Assembly (NCBI GenBank): GCA_023459675.1
Contig: JAEWTC010000109.1
Location: 1 to 14,532 of the forward strand
Direction: 5' to 3'
Origin: Bacillota bacterium
GTDB lineage: Bacteria > Bacillota > Clostridia > Christensenellales > Aristaeellaceae
DNA: 14,532 bases
Shown: in pieces, positions 1 through 6,876 of the stretch
Layout of the letters: each line of letters opens with the position of its first letter
Position numbering within the stretch: position 1 is the first letter of the stretch
The notes under the pieces: model-generated
What the model was told of the DNA's origin: nothing
What the model saw: only the letters and a program-made list of their open reading frames with translations
The model's database searches: none
Translations under genes and position numbers: made by a program

Positions 1-297
1 GTGCAGCACCGCGCCGATCCCCGCAAACTGCCGGTACATGGCCCCGTGCAGCAGGCTTTCCTTGGAAGGCTTCACGCTTCCCTCCACGGCGTTGCCGAAA
101 AAATCCGCCACGGTGAGCGCTTCCATTGACAGGCTTCCAAAATCCGCGTTGCTTCCCTTGACGATCATCCATTCCGTGCCGGGGATGCGCACGCTCAGGT
201 TGCCGCCGTCGCTCATTTGCAGTTTGAGCGCATAAAACTTGTGCGCCTGCAAGAGCAGCGCCTCCGCAAGCTCCAGGTTCTGTTCCAAAATCGTCAT
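1..297 (-). CDS. Class II aldolase/adducin family protein (C-terminus beyond window)
   Basis: The N-terminal 99 residues of a class II aldolase/adducin-fold protein are visible; the remainder lies left of position 1. The segment SDGGNLSVRIP (about residues 29-39) matches the conserved GGNxSxR phosphate/substrate-binding region of L-fuculose-phosphate aldolase and L-ribulose-5-phosphate 4-epimerase. The later PSKESLLHGAMYRQF...VLH resembles the family's PSSE...H..iY stretch leading into the zinc-binding histidines. Family members perform zinc-dependent retro-aldol cleavage, epimerisation or decarboxylation of sugar-phosphate-like substrates. The ATG (297-295) overlaps the TGA of the upstream Tm-1-like gene in an ATGA arrangement, so the two are translationally coupled. 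It is the last gene of the TRAP operon that can be seen. The exact reaction cannot be told from this fragment. Confidence 0.85.
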   Translation of the reverse strand, partial: MTILEQNLELAEALLLQAHKFYALKLQMSDGGNLSVRIPGTEWMIVKGSNADFGSLSMEALTVADFFGNAVEGSVKPSKESLLHGAMYRQFAGIGAVLH

Positions 298-1514
298 ACG
301 CCCTCCAACAGCCGCTGCATCTCCAAAACCAGCAGATCGGCAAACGCGTCGTCAATCAGCGCGAGCTCGCTTTTTACGTAGCGGATCTCCGGTTTCAGCC
401 CCCGCGCAAACAGCGCGTCCATTTTTTGGATGGTTTCCGGCTTGTGAAACGGCTCGCCGTCGCGGCAGAGGGTGCGCAGGCCGCCCAGCGGCAGCACCAC
501 CGTAACCGGCCCGCGGGCCGCGTTCAGGCGCCGGATGATGGTTTCCGTGATCGAAAGAATCTCCGTTTCGTACAGGCGCGTATGGGTCAAATCCGGGTTG
601 TGCCACACGTAGCCGCGGGTTTCCTCGTCGGGTAGCAGCTCGTCCTTGCGCAGGCAGGCAAAATCGATCCCGCCGGGGCACACCAGCATGGGCACGCCCG
701 TTTCGGCGGCGGCGGTCAGGCGGTTGTCCGCGCCCTTGCTGTAGCCGTACCCGCCTAGGTATTCCGCCGTCATCTCGTGCAGGGTAACGTCCATCACGGC
801 CTGAATATGCCCGTCGCGGATCATTTCCTCCATCACGCGGCCGCCCATGCCGGTGGAATGGAAGCTGATGGTTTCCCGCCCCAGCGCCTGCAGCGCGTCC
901 AGCGCGCGCATCACGGTATCGTTGGTAATGCCCATCAGCGTGGCGGCGATCAGTTTGTGCCCCGCGGTGTTCATTTCCCCCCGGCCCCGTTCCGCCATGC
1001 CGAGGATCGCCGCGGCGGCGTTGCCCAGAATGGTTTCGGACAGGGGGTTGATGCCCGTGAAATCCACAATCGAGGGCATCACGGTAATATCGCGGTCGCC
1101 CACGACCGTTTCAAAATGCCGGTAACCGCTGGCAATGGTGGAAACGATGAGTTTGGGAAAGCCGATGGGGAGCTTGCGAAACGCCGCGGAGCTGACCACC
1201 GTGTTTTGCAGGCCGCCCATGCCAATCGCCGCGTCCACCGCTTTTTCCTTTTGCAGGCGCAGCAGCGTTTTGGTGACCGATTGGGCCATGGCGGCAATCG
1301 CGTCCGCCTTGGAAAGGGTGCAGACGTCCGCCCAGGCCCAGCCGCCCTCCAAGAGGATTTCCTCGCGGGAAATATCCGCGTGCATGGGCGCGGCGGGCCC
1401 GGTGCTGATGTCCATCACCAGCGGCCGATGGCCGGCGCGGGTGATAAAATCCGCCATGAAGGCGATCTCATGGTATTTGGTATCGCAGCAGGCGACGATC
1501 GCGATGGTTTTCAA
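294..1514 (-). CDS. Tm-1-like ATP-binding domain protein (UPF0261 family)
   Basis: A 406-residue protein of the UPF0261/Tm-1-like family. The N-terminus VACCDTKYHEIAF corresponds to the family's nucleotide-binding DTKxxE motif. Near residues 95-130 are GMGGLQNTVVSSAAFRKLPI and GFPKLIVSTIASG, matching the G-GG-T...LPiGxPKxxVST-ASG signature. In the C-terminal half, FHSTGMGGRVMEEMI, MDVTLHEMTAEYLGG and LVCPGGIDF match the second domain. Length is normal for the family. The start is TTG (1514-1512), preceded by an AAGGAGGG Shine-Dalgarno at 1521-1528 that overlaps the stop codon of the lactonase gene. Plant Tm-1 binds ATP and inhibits a viral replicase; the bacterial role is unknown. Many relatives sit beside or are fused to a TIM-barrel phosphoenolpyruvate-hydrolase-like partner, which is not seen here. 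The operon suggests an ATP-dependent catabolic step, but this is inference. Confidence 0.9.
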   Translation of the reverse strand: MKTIAIVACCDTKYHEIAFMADFITRAGHRPLVMDISTGPAAPMHADISREEILLEGGWAWADVCTLSKADAIAAMAQSVTKTLLRLQKEKAVDAAIGMGGLQNTVVSSAAFRKLPIGFPKLIVSTIASGYRHFETVVGDRDITVMPSIVDFTGINPLSETILGNAAAAILGMAERGRGEMNTAGHKLIAATLMGITNDTVMRALDALQALGRETISFHSTGMGGRVMEEMIRDGHIQAVMDVTLHEMTAEYLGGYGYSKGADNRLTAAAETGVPMLVCPGGIDFACLRKDELLPDEETRGYVWHNPDLTHTRLYETEILSITETIIRRLNAARGPVTVVLPLGGLRTLCRDGEPFHKPETIQKMDALFARGLKPEIRYVKSELALIDDAFADLLVLEMQRLLEGV

Positions 1515-1526
1515 GCCGCGCCCTCC

Positions 1527-2327
1527 TTACAAGCCCAGCACTGGCGTTTGCGCAAAGCGCGCCAGCAGGCTTTGCTCGTGGCAGGGCAGCAGCAGTTCCT
1601 CGCTCTGCGCCCGTCGTTTTAACAGTTCGATGCTTTTCCACGCCGCAACAATATCGGCATACCGACCCGGCGGGGTGACGTTGTAGTGGATTTCCGGGAT
1701 CTCGCGCAGGTTATCCAGAATGAAGATCGCATCCCCGCAGAGGATATAGCTGCCGTCCTTGGTATCCACCTCCACGCATTGGTGGCCGGGGGAATGCCCG
1801 GGAGTTTCAAATACGCGTACGCCGGGAACGATCTCCATCTCGCCGCGGGTCAGGGTGAAGGGCACGCCCTCAAACGGCCGCGCGATGCCCAGCGCCGGAT
1901 GCTCGTAGGATTTGTAGTACAAAGGGATCGGGTCCATGGCAAAGGCGTATTCCTTCTCGTGGGCGTAGAACACGGCGTTGGTAAACTTTTCCATGTAGTA
2001 AATATGGTCCCAGTGCATATGCGTAAACACCACGCGGCCGATATCCTGCGGCGCGTAGCCAAGTTTTTGCAGCTGATCGATAATGGACATGCCCTCCGGC
2101 TGGTACGAGCCGGGGTGATGGTAGGCGTTGGCGCGCTCCGTCCACGCCATGCCGGTATCCACCAGCAAGGGCGTATCCCCGCCCTCCACCAGAAAGGCGA
2201 AGCAGGGCATGGCAATGCGTTCGTCCGGCACGTGCGCAAGCGCGCCCAGCGTGGAATGATGGTATAAGTATTGTTTGGGAATGGTCGTGACAAACCCCGT
2301 GTTGATGGGGCGGATCGTGAGCGGCAT
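1527..2327 (-). CDS. N-acyl homoserine lactonase family metallo-hydrolase
   Basis: A 266-residue metallo-beta-lactamase-fold hydrolase. The dinuclear metal site is intact: HMHWDH at about residues 103-108, the GHSPGH histidine near 178, the CGDAIF aspartate near 199 and the LPCHE histidine near 249. The LLVDTGM segment near residue 57 and the overall length fit the AHL lactonase (AiiA) / 4-pyridoxolactonase branch. These enzymes open lactone rings. In a TRAP-linked catabolic operon, hydrolysis of a lactone intermediate is more likely than quorum quenching. No signal peptide is visible, so it is cytoplasmic. The ATG (2327-2325) has a GGAGG site at 2333-2337. Its TAA stop lies inside the Shine-Dalgarno of the next gene, 12 bases before that gene's start, so coupling is likely. 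Confidence 0.9.
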   Translation of the reverse strand: MPLTIRPINTGFVTTIPKQYLYHHSTLGALAHVPDERIAMPCFAFLVEGGDTPLLVDTGMAWTERANAYHHPGSYQPEGMSIIDQLQKLGYAPQDIGRVVFTHMHWDHIYYMEKFTNAVFYAHEKEYAFAMDPIPLYYKSYEHPALGIARPFEGVPFTLTRGEMEIVPGVRVFETPGHSPGHQCVEVDTKDGSYILCGDAIFILDNLREIPEIHYNVTPPGRYADIVAAWKSIELLKRRAQSEELLLPCHEQSLLARFAQTPVLGL

Positions 2328-2350
2328 ACGTACCTCCTCAGGTTTATAAA

Positions 2351-2382
2351 GGGGTCTGAACGAACAGGTTCATTCAGACCCC
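2351..2382 (-). terminator. Intercistronic hairpin, possible partial terminator or attenuator
   Basis: An almost perfect inverted repeat lies between the cysteine hydrolase and lactonase genes. The arms are about 15 bases (GGGGTCTGAA... and ...TTCAGACCCC). The single mismatch becomes a U-G wobble on the minus-strand transcript, which favours minus-strand function. On that strand the hairpin is followed directly by TTTATAAA, a weak U-rich tail, and then by the GAGGAGG ribosome binding site of the lactonase gene. It could reduce read-through or protect the upstream mRNA. Confidence 0.5.
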
Positions 2383-2407
2383 GCTTATGTGTGCCTTGCC
2401 GCGTCTG

Positions 2408-3046
2408 TTATTCCAGCGCCGCCAGGAACTCCTCGTAGTTCATCAGCTTGCCGATTTTGGGGAAGATCCATTTCTCGCAGAAATCCTGCTCTTCCTGGGT
2501 ATCGGTCGCGGTGCAGTCTCCGATGACGAGAACGCGGTACCCCTTGTCATACGCGGAGCGCGCGCTACTTTCCACGCACCAGTCGGTATGGAAGCCCGTG
2601 AAGGCGACGTACTCGATCTCATTGGCGCGCAGCAGATAATCCAACGCCGTGGAGTGGAACGCGTCCAGCGTTTTCTTGCCTTCCACAATGATATCGCCCT
2701 TCTGGGGGGTGAGTTCCTTGATGATTTCCGGGCCGGGCGTGCCGCGCAGCCATGCGCCGGTGCCCCAGTCCGCTTCCATGTCGATCTCGATGCCGCGCAG
2801 GCCTTCGTAGCCGGGGCCGCCCTTTTTGAGTTCGGGGAAGCCTTCCTCAAACGAGTGGAAGGGAACGTAGAAAATCTTGGCCACCTTGCCGCGCGCGCCG
2901 GAGAGCAGGTTTTGCAGGTTTTTGATCACATGGCGCTCGGCCAGCTGTTCCTTGATGTGGGCGTACATAGTGCCGCCTTCGGTCAGAAAATCGTTTTGCG
3001 GCTCGATCAGCACAATGGCAACTTTATCCTTGGGGATTTTGTACAT
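2408..3046 (-). CDS. Cysteine hydrolase, isochorismatase family
   Basis: A 212-residue isochorismatase-fold hydrolase. This fold cleaves C-N amide or C-O ether bonds through an Asp-Lys-Cys triad. The nucleophile is Cys157 in GFHTDWCVESSA, and Lys124 in VEGKKTLDAF is the likely triad lysine. The position normally held by the catalytic aspartate (D in the usual vDmQNDF motif) is Glu15 in LIEPQNDFL, a conservative change. Length is typical and no signal peptide is present. Biochemically known relatives include nicotinamidase, biuret hydrolase and N-carbamoylsarcosine amidohydrolase; none can be singled out. The ATG is preceded by CGGAGG at about 3055-3060. The gene begins 24 bases after dctM, so it is probably co-transcribed and may act on the transported compound or a product of it. 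Confidence 0.9.
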   Translation of the reverse strand: MYKIPKDKVAIVLIEPQNDFLTEGGTMYAHIKEQLAERHVIKNLQNLLSGARGKVAKIFYVPFHSFEEGFPELKKGGPGYEGLRGIEIDMEADWGTGAWLRGTPGPEIIKELTPQKGDIIVEGKKTLDAFHSTALDYLLRANEIEYVAFTGFHTDWCVESSARSAYDKGYRVLVIGDCTATDTQEEQDFCEKWIFPKIGKLMNYEEFLAALE

Positions 3047-3070
3047 AGGGGGTTCCTCCGATTCTGTAAT

Positions 3071-4381
3071 TTATAGAACAATCTGGGGAATAAAGATCAT
3101 CATCAGCAGCAGAACGATCATGGCCAGGAAAAACGGCATGGAGCCGGAGAAGATTTCCTCCACGGTGATGCCCCTGGCCTCCGGCATATCCACAATCGCG
3201 GCCTTTACCGTGAATACGTTCATGCCAAACGGCGGCGTTAACAGCCCGCACTCCACGGCCACGATCATCACGATGCCAAACCAGACCGGGTCAAACCCGA
3301 AGCTCTTTACGATGGGCACCATCAGCGGAATGGTCAAAAGCAGGATGGAGGTGGAGTCCAGAATGCAGCCAAGTGCAAGCAGCACCAGCATGAACATGAG
3401 AATGATGACGATCGGCGGCACGCTCAGGCCCAGGATGGCGTTGGAGAACATGTTCACCACGCCCGCCATGGACAGGGTTTTGGAGTAGCACGACGCCGCG
3501 ATCAGCAAGATGAGCACCGAGCCGGACGTGGAAACCGCGGAAAGAAGGGTTTCCTTCATGGTTTTCCAGTTGAACTTGCCCTTCAAAATGACGATCAGAA
3601 ACGCGCCGAACGCGCCGACGCCGCCCGCCTCCGTGGGGGTGAACATGCCAAGCCATATGCCGCCCAGCGAAACCGCGATCAGCACCAGCATGGCCCAGGG
3701 TTTGAGCACGATCTTCCAGAAATTTTTCTTCTCGTCCTCGGTGAGGGGTTCGGGCTTGGGAATGTACTGCGGTTTCAGTTTCGCAGTCAGCGCGATGGTG
3801 ATGCAAAACAGAAGCGACAGCAAAAGGCCCGGTACAACGCCGCCGATGAAGAGCTTGCCGATGGAAACGTCCGCCTGGGAACCGTACACGATCATCAGTA
3901 GGCTGGGCGGAATGAGCATGCCCAGCACCGCGGAACCGGCGATCGTGCCGACGGAGGTTTTGCGGTTATACCCGAGCCTGAGCATCTGCGGCAGCGCAAT
4001 TTTGGTGAAGATGGCCGACGAAGCGATGGAAACGCCGGTGATGGCCGCAAAGATGGCGTTGGCTACGACCGTTGCCATACCCACGCCGCCCCGCAGCTTT
4101 TTGAGCAGCAGGTTGGCCGAATCATACAGCTCCTTGCTGGCTCCGGATAGGTTTGCGAACAACCCCATCAGCATGAACAAGGGAATGACCCCGAACATAT
4201 AGTCCCGGATGGAGCCCCACGCCGACATCGACAAGACGTTGATCGCGGTGGAGACGCGGCCCGTGACCAGGAATACGCCGACCAGGCTTGTGACCATCAA
4301 CGTAGTCACCAGGTGAACGCCGCTGAAGAGCAGCAGCAAAAGCAGGCCGAGCGTGATTAACGCGATATCTAACGGACTCAT
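3071..4381 (-). CDS. dctM: TRAP transporter large permease (DctM family)
   Basis: A 436-residue, very hydrophobic protein with about 11-12 predicted membrane segments, the usual size for DctM. Family hallmarks are FGVIPLFMLMGLFANLSGASKELYDSA near residue 65, LRGGVGMATVVANAIFAAITG near 95-115, and GSAVLGMLIPPSLLMIVYGSQADVSIGKLF near 150-180. A similar pattern repeats in the C-terminal half (GCILDSTSILLLTIPLMVPI, LTPPFGMNVF). DctM is the sodium-driven channel subunit that moves substrate delivered by the periplasmic-type binding protein. The ATG sits in an ATGA overlap with dctQ, and a strong GGAGGAGG site lies inside the end of dctQ, so the two permease subunits are translationally coupled. 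Confidence 0.95.
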   Translation of the reverse strand: MSPLDIALITLGLLLLLLFSGVHLVTTLMVTSLVGVFLVTGRVSTAINVLSMSAWGSIRDYMFGVIPLFMLMGLFANLSGASKELYDSANLLLKKLRGGVGMATVVANAIFAAITGVSIASSAIFTKIALPQMLRLGYNRKTSVGTIAGSAVLGMLIPPSLLMIVYGSQADVSIGKLFIGGVVPGLLLSLLFCITIALTAKLKPQYIPKPEPLTEDEKKNFWKIVLKPWAMLVLIAVSLGGIWLGMFTPTEAGGVGAFGAFLIVILKGKFNWKTMKETLLSAVSTSGSVLILLIAASCYSKTLSMAGVVNMFSNAILGLSVPPIVIILMFMLVLLALGCILDSTSILLLTIPLMVPIVKSFGFDPVWFGIVMIVAVECGLLTPPFGMNVFTVKAAIVDMPEARGITVEEIFSGSMPFFLAMIVLLLMMIFIPQIVL

Positions 4382-4935
4382 ACGCCTCCTCCTTCCATGG
4401 ATTCGTCAACGTGAAAATCCTTGGCGAACATCGTGGGATGCTTGAAGCGGATCAGGCTTTTGATGGCGATGAATAAAAACTCGATCACAATCGCCGCCGA
4501 GCCGAAGATGATGGAGAACCGCCCCGGCGTGGTGGGAATGCGCACGCTGCCGGCCACCTCGGAGTCGTTAATCGCCAGCGCGCTTAAGAAGTTAGGCCAG
4601 CTGCCCTTGATGAGGAGCACGAACACGACGATGCCCAGCACGGCCGCGAAACAATCGATGATGCATTTCACTTTGACGGGTACCTTGTCGTACACCAGAG
4701 ATGTGCGCACAAGCGAGCCCTTCATCAGCGCGTAGGAAATTTCCAGGAAGCACAGGATGATGATGCTGTTGGCCACCACTTCGGACACGCCCTGGAACGG
4801 GTGGTTGAACACCGTTCTGGCTACGACGTCGGTCGTGATGACGACCATGATGGCAAACACCAGGAACGCTGCGACGCTGTTGAGGGCTGAGAGAAATTTG
4901 GAGAACAGCCGATCTACCTTAATAAATACCGACAT
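4378..4935 (-). CDS. dctQ: TRAP transporter small permease (DctQ family)
   Basis: A 185-residue protein with four hydrophobic segments, at roughly residues 15-40, 50-68, 88-108 and 130-155, as expected for DctQ. The stretch VVARTVFNHPFQGVSEVVANSIIILCFLEISYALMKGSLVRTSLVYD matches the family pattern of a conserved vxxRyvf...w.eE...yl...w..fLG.a..v..g.Hv core in loose form. DctQ forms the membrane complex with DctM and docks the substrate-binding protein. The start at 4935 is preceded by a purine-rich AGAAGGGTAGGA site. A 126-base gap containing a hairpin separates it from dctP. Confidence 0.92.
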   Translation of the reverse strand: MSVFIKVDRLFSKFLSALNSVAAFLVFAIMVVITTDVVARTVFNHPFQGVSEVVANSIIILCFLEISYALMKGSLVRTSLVYDKVPVKVKCIIDCFAAVLGIVVFVLLIKGSWPNFLSALAINDSEVAGSVRIPTTPGRFSIIFGSAAIVIEFLFIAIKSLIRFKHPTMFAKDFHVDESMEGGGV

Positions 4936-5013
4936 TCCTACCCTTCTTTCTTCAGGCGTTGGGCGGGGATTTGGGTGCGGGAGAAGCGGCGCGGCCCGCG
5001 CGCGGGGAAGGCG

Positions 5014-5047
5014 GCGGTGACGGAACCGTTACGGGGCCCGTCACCGC
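5014..5047 (-). terminator. Hairpin between dctP and dctQ
   Basis: Ten-base perfect arms (GCGGTGACGG at 5014-5023 and CCGTCACCGC at 5038-5047) enclose a 14-base loop that can form a small inner CCG/CGG stem. It begins 14 bases after the dctP stop codon and has no U-tract on either strand, so it is not a classical terminator. A hairpin here would suit attenuation or 3' protection, giving more binding protein than permease. That role is inferred from analogous transporter operons. Confidence 0.5.
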
Positions 5048-5061
5048 TTCGCCTGCTGTGC

Positions 5062-6147
5062 TTAGTTCAGGTTCCACTCACGCACGGGTTCTACGCCGTT
5101 TTCCTTGAGCAGTTCGTAGTAACGGGCGACGATCTCGTTGCCGCGGTAACCGGCGTCGTTGAGCAGTTTGATCTGCGCAGCCACGACGTCGTTGAGGCTC
5201 GCGGCCCAGGCAACCTGCGCGTCACGGCTCAGGGTATCCACCTGCACGCCGTTTTCCTTCATGAACTGCAGATCCTGCGCGTGCACCTGGCTGATGTACT
5301 CGCTCTCGTAGTCCAGATACTGGGCGCCGACTTCGGTCATGATGGTTTTCACTTCTTCGGGCCAGCTGTTCCAGCTGTCGAGGTTGGCGGTGATGGCGTT
5401 GAAGGGCACCACGTTCAGGTTGGCGTCCAGATAATAGGGGGCCACTTCGTACACTTTGAGGTTCAAGCAGGAGTGGGTGGGCTGGATGGTTGCGCCGCAA
5501 ACGCTGGTCTGGAGGTTCTGGTAGGTGTCGTTGAGGCTGGTCTGCACGCCGATGGCGCCGGAGCCTTCGATCCAGGTCAGGTTGACGCCGGCCGCGCCGA
5601 TTTTCATGCCGGCCATATCCGCAAGGCCCGTGATGGGCTTGGTGGAGTAGAGGCCGTACTGGTCGGATACGCCCATGCCCAGCAGCTGCTGGTTATACTT
5701 GGTGGCATAATCGGTGGCGAATTCCGGGAATTCCTGTTCCATCTGCTTGTACACTTTGGCGACGATCAGCGGATCGGAGCAGGAGAAAGGCATGGAATAG
5801 ACCATCGTCTGCAGCGGCAGGCGGGAGGCTTCAAACACCAGAATGATGCAGCCGATGTCCACAAGGCCCATCTGCACGCCTTCCAGTTCGTTGCGAAGCG
5901 TGATCGTGGAGCCGCCGAAGCTTTCCACCCAGTTGATCTTGTAATTGGTTTCGGCTTCTACGCGCGCAGACACTTCTTTGACAAAGTAATCTTCAAGCGC
6001 CTGCACCCAGGGGTTGGACATGGAGTGACCGGAACCGATGCGCACGGTGATGGATTGTTTTTCCTGCGCGCCGGCCACGGTGAGAATGGAAAAGCTCATC
6101 GTGAGCACCAGGACAGCCACAAGAATTCTGAGCAGACTTTTTTTCAT
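5062..6147 (-). CDS. dctP: TRAP transporter substrate-binding protein (DctP family)
   Basis: A 361-residue solute-binding protein. I chose the internal ATG at 6147, not the in-frame ATG 17 codons upstream. The chosen start has AAAGGGG eight bases upstream and yields a clean signal peptide (MKKSLLRILVAVLVLTMSFS...AGA, cleavage near residue 27). The upstream start would lie at the promoter. The mature chain shows the DctP layout: GSGHSMSNPW near residue 40, an FGGSTI...ELEGVQMGLVDIG segment near 77-99, a YSMPF segment near 117-121 and GLADMAGMKIGAAG near 174-187. In canonical DctP/SiaP proteins this last motif carries an arginine (KxR) that clamps the substrate carboxylate; here it is Gly184. 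The protein binds an unknown ligand outside the membrane and delivers it to DctQM. It is the first gene of the operon. Confidence 0.92.
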   Translation of the reverse strand: MKKSLLRILVAVLVLTMSFSILTVAGAQEKQSITVRIGSGHSMSNPWVQALEDYFVKEVSARVEAETNYKINWVESFGGSTITLRNELEGVQMGLVDIGCIILVFEASRLPLQTMVYSMPFSCSDPLIVAKVYKQMEQEFPEFATDYATKYNQQLLGMGVSDQYGLYSTKPITGLADMAGMKIGAAGVNLTWIEGSGAIGVQTSLNDTYQNLQTSVCGATIQPTHSCLNLKVYEVAPYYLDANLNVVPFNAITANLDSWNSWPEEVKTIMTEVGAQYLDYESEYISQVHAQDLQFMKENGVQVDTLSRDAQVAWAASLNDVVAAQIKLLNDAGYRGNEIVARYYELLKENGVEPVREWNLN

Positions 6148-6181
6148 GGATGGTACCCCTTTCGAATATGAAATTGACCGA

Positions 6182-6204
6182 TTGGATACAATATACAATA
6201 TACC
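6182..6204. promoter_or_regulatory. Candidate operator: ATACAAT repeats and TTGGATACAA near-palindrome
   Basis: The -10 box and predicted start site are embedded in two adjacent ATACAAT heptamers plus a further ATAC. The imperfect palindrome TTGGATACAA (6182-6191, arms TTG/CAA) overlaps the start point. Sites of this shape and position are used by GntR-type repressors. No regulator gene is visible in the window, so binding is speculative. Confidence 0.35.
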
Positions 6205-6218
6205 GTTTTGGATGTCAA
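6190..6218 (-). promoter_or_regulatory. Sigma-A promoter of the TRAP/catabolic operon
   Basis: On the minus strand a perfect TTGACA (6213-6218) is followed after exactly 17 bases by TATATT (6190-6195), five of six matches to the -10 consensus. Transcription would start near 6183, giving a leader of about 36 bases with an AAAGGGG ribosome binding site before the dctP ATG at 6147. This is the only strong promoter seen for the operon. Confidence 0.75.
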
Positions 6219-6762
6219 TACGATTCTGCGAAAAAACTCCCTGATTTTACATCATTTTTCGGAAAACGCCAGAGCGGCACAGTGGGATTTTAGACTCACC
6301 CGCACCATACGCCCCATAATGCAACGGGCGGAACGGCCGAACCGGGCGGGCAAACAGGCGGAAACCGCACCGGGCAGCCCCGCGCGCACGCTGCGGACGG
6401 CAACGCATGAAAGCGCGAAGCGTACGCGGGCGGGCAAGCACCGAGCTCGTGCTGCGGACTTCGGCAAGGCACAGGCCGTAAAGAGAACGCCGCTTCAAAC
6501 CCGGCGGCGCATGAAAGCGCGAAGCGGACGCGGGCAAGCCTGAAGGGCTGGGCCGGGCAGCCCAGATGAACCCCCGGCAAACCGGCGCAGACGGGCAAAC
6601 GCCATGGGCAGGCATGCGGGCGACGGCCCAGGCAACCCGCAGCGCCGATCGGCAGTATCCCAAAGCCCCGGCAGGCAGACCGGCGAGCGTGAACCGGCAC
6701 GCCTTTGCGCGCACGCACGGCGGAGCGCAAGCATTATAAAGAAGGAACGGCTCCGCGAGGCG

Positions 6763-6796
6763 CAACGTATGCACGGGCGCAACGTATGCACGGGCG
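6763..6796. repeat. Perfect 17-bp tandem duplication
   Basis: The unit CAACGTATGCACGGGCG occurs twice head to tail with no mismatch (6763-6779 and 6780-6796). It lies about 75 bases upstream of the MATE -10 box. No function is evident; it looks like a recent slippage or duplication product in repetitive DNA. Confidence 0.85.
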
Positions 6797-6847
6797 GAAC
6801 GCAGCCCCACGCCGGGGTGTTTTATTAAGTTTCTGTAAAAGGGGCGG

Positions 6848-6876
6848 CTGGCAAACGGCAGATTCCGTGCTATAAT
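6848..6876 (+). promoter_or_regulatory. Promoter of the MATE transporter gene
   Basis: A perfect TATAAT (6871-6876) lies 17 bases after CTGGCA (6848-6853, four of six matches to TTGACA). Transcription would begin near 6883. The leader would be only about 15 bases, containing the GGGAGG ribosome binding site just before the ATG at 6898. Confidence 0.55.

Noticed and set aside
1527..2327. Quorum-quenching role for the lactonase
   Set aside because: The family name suggests it, but the gene is embedded in a catabolic TRAP operon and there is no quorum-sensing gene nearby. A role in lactone catabolism fits better.
4975..6171. 398-codon plus-strand open frame
   Set aside because: It is the antisense of dctP, is rich in His, Gly and Val runs typical of shadow frames, and matches no family. 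The minus-strand frame encodes a clear DctP.
6148..6198. Upstream ATG giving a 378-residue DctP
   Set aside because: It would place the start codon inside the -10 region, and the extension masks the signal peptide. The ATG at 6147 has a proper ribosome binding site.
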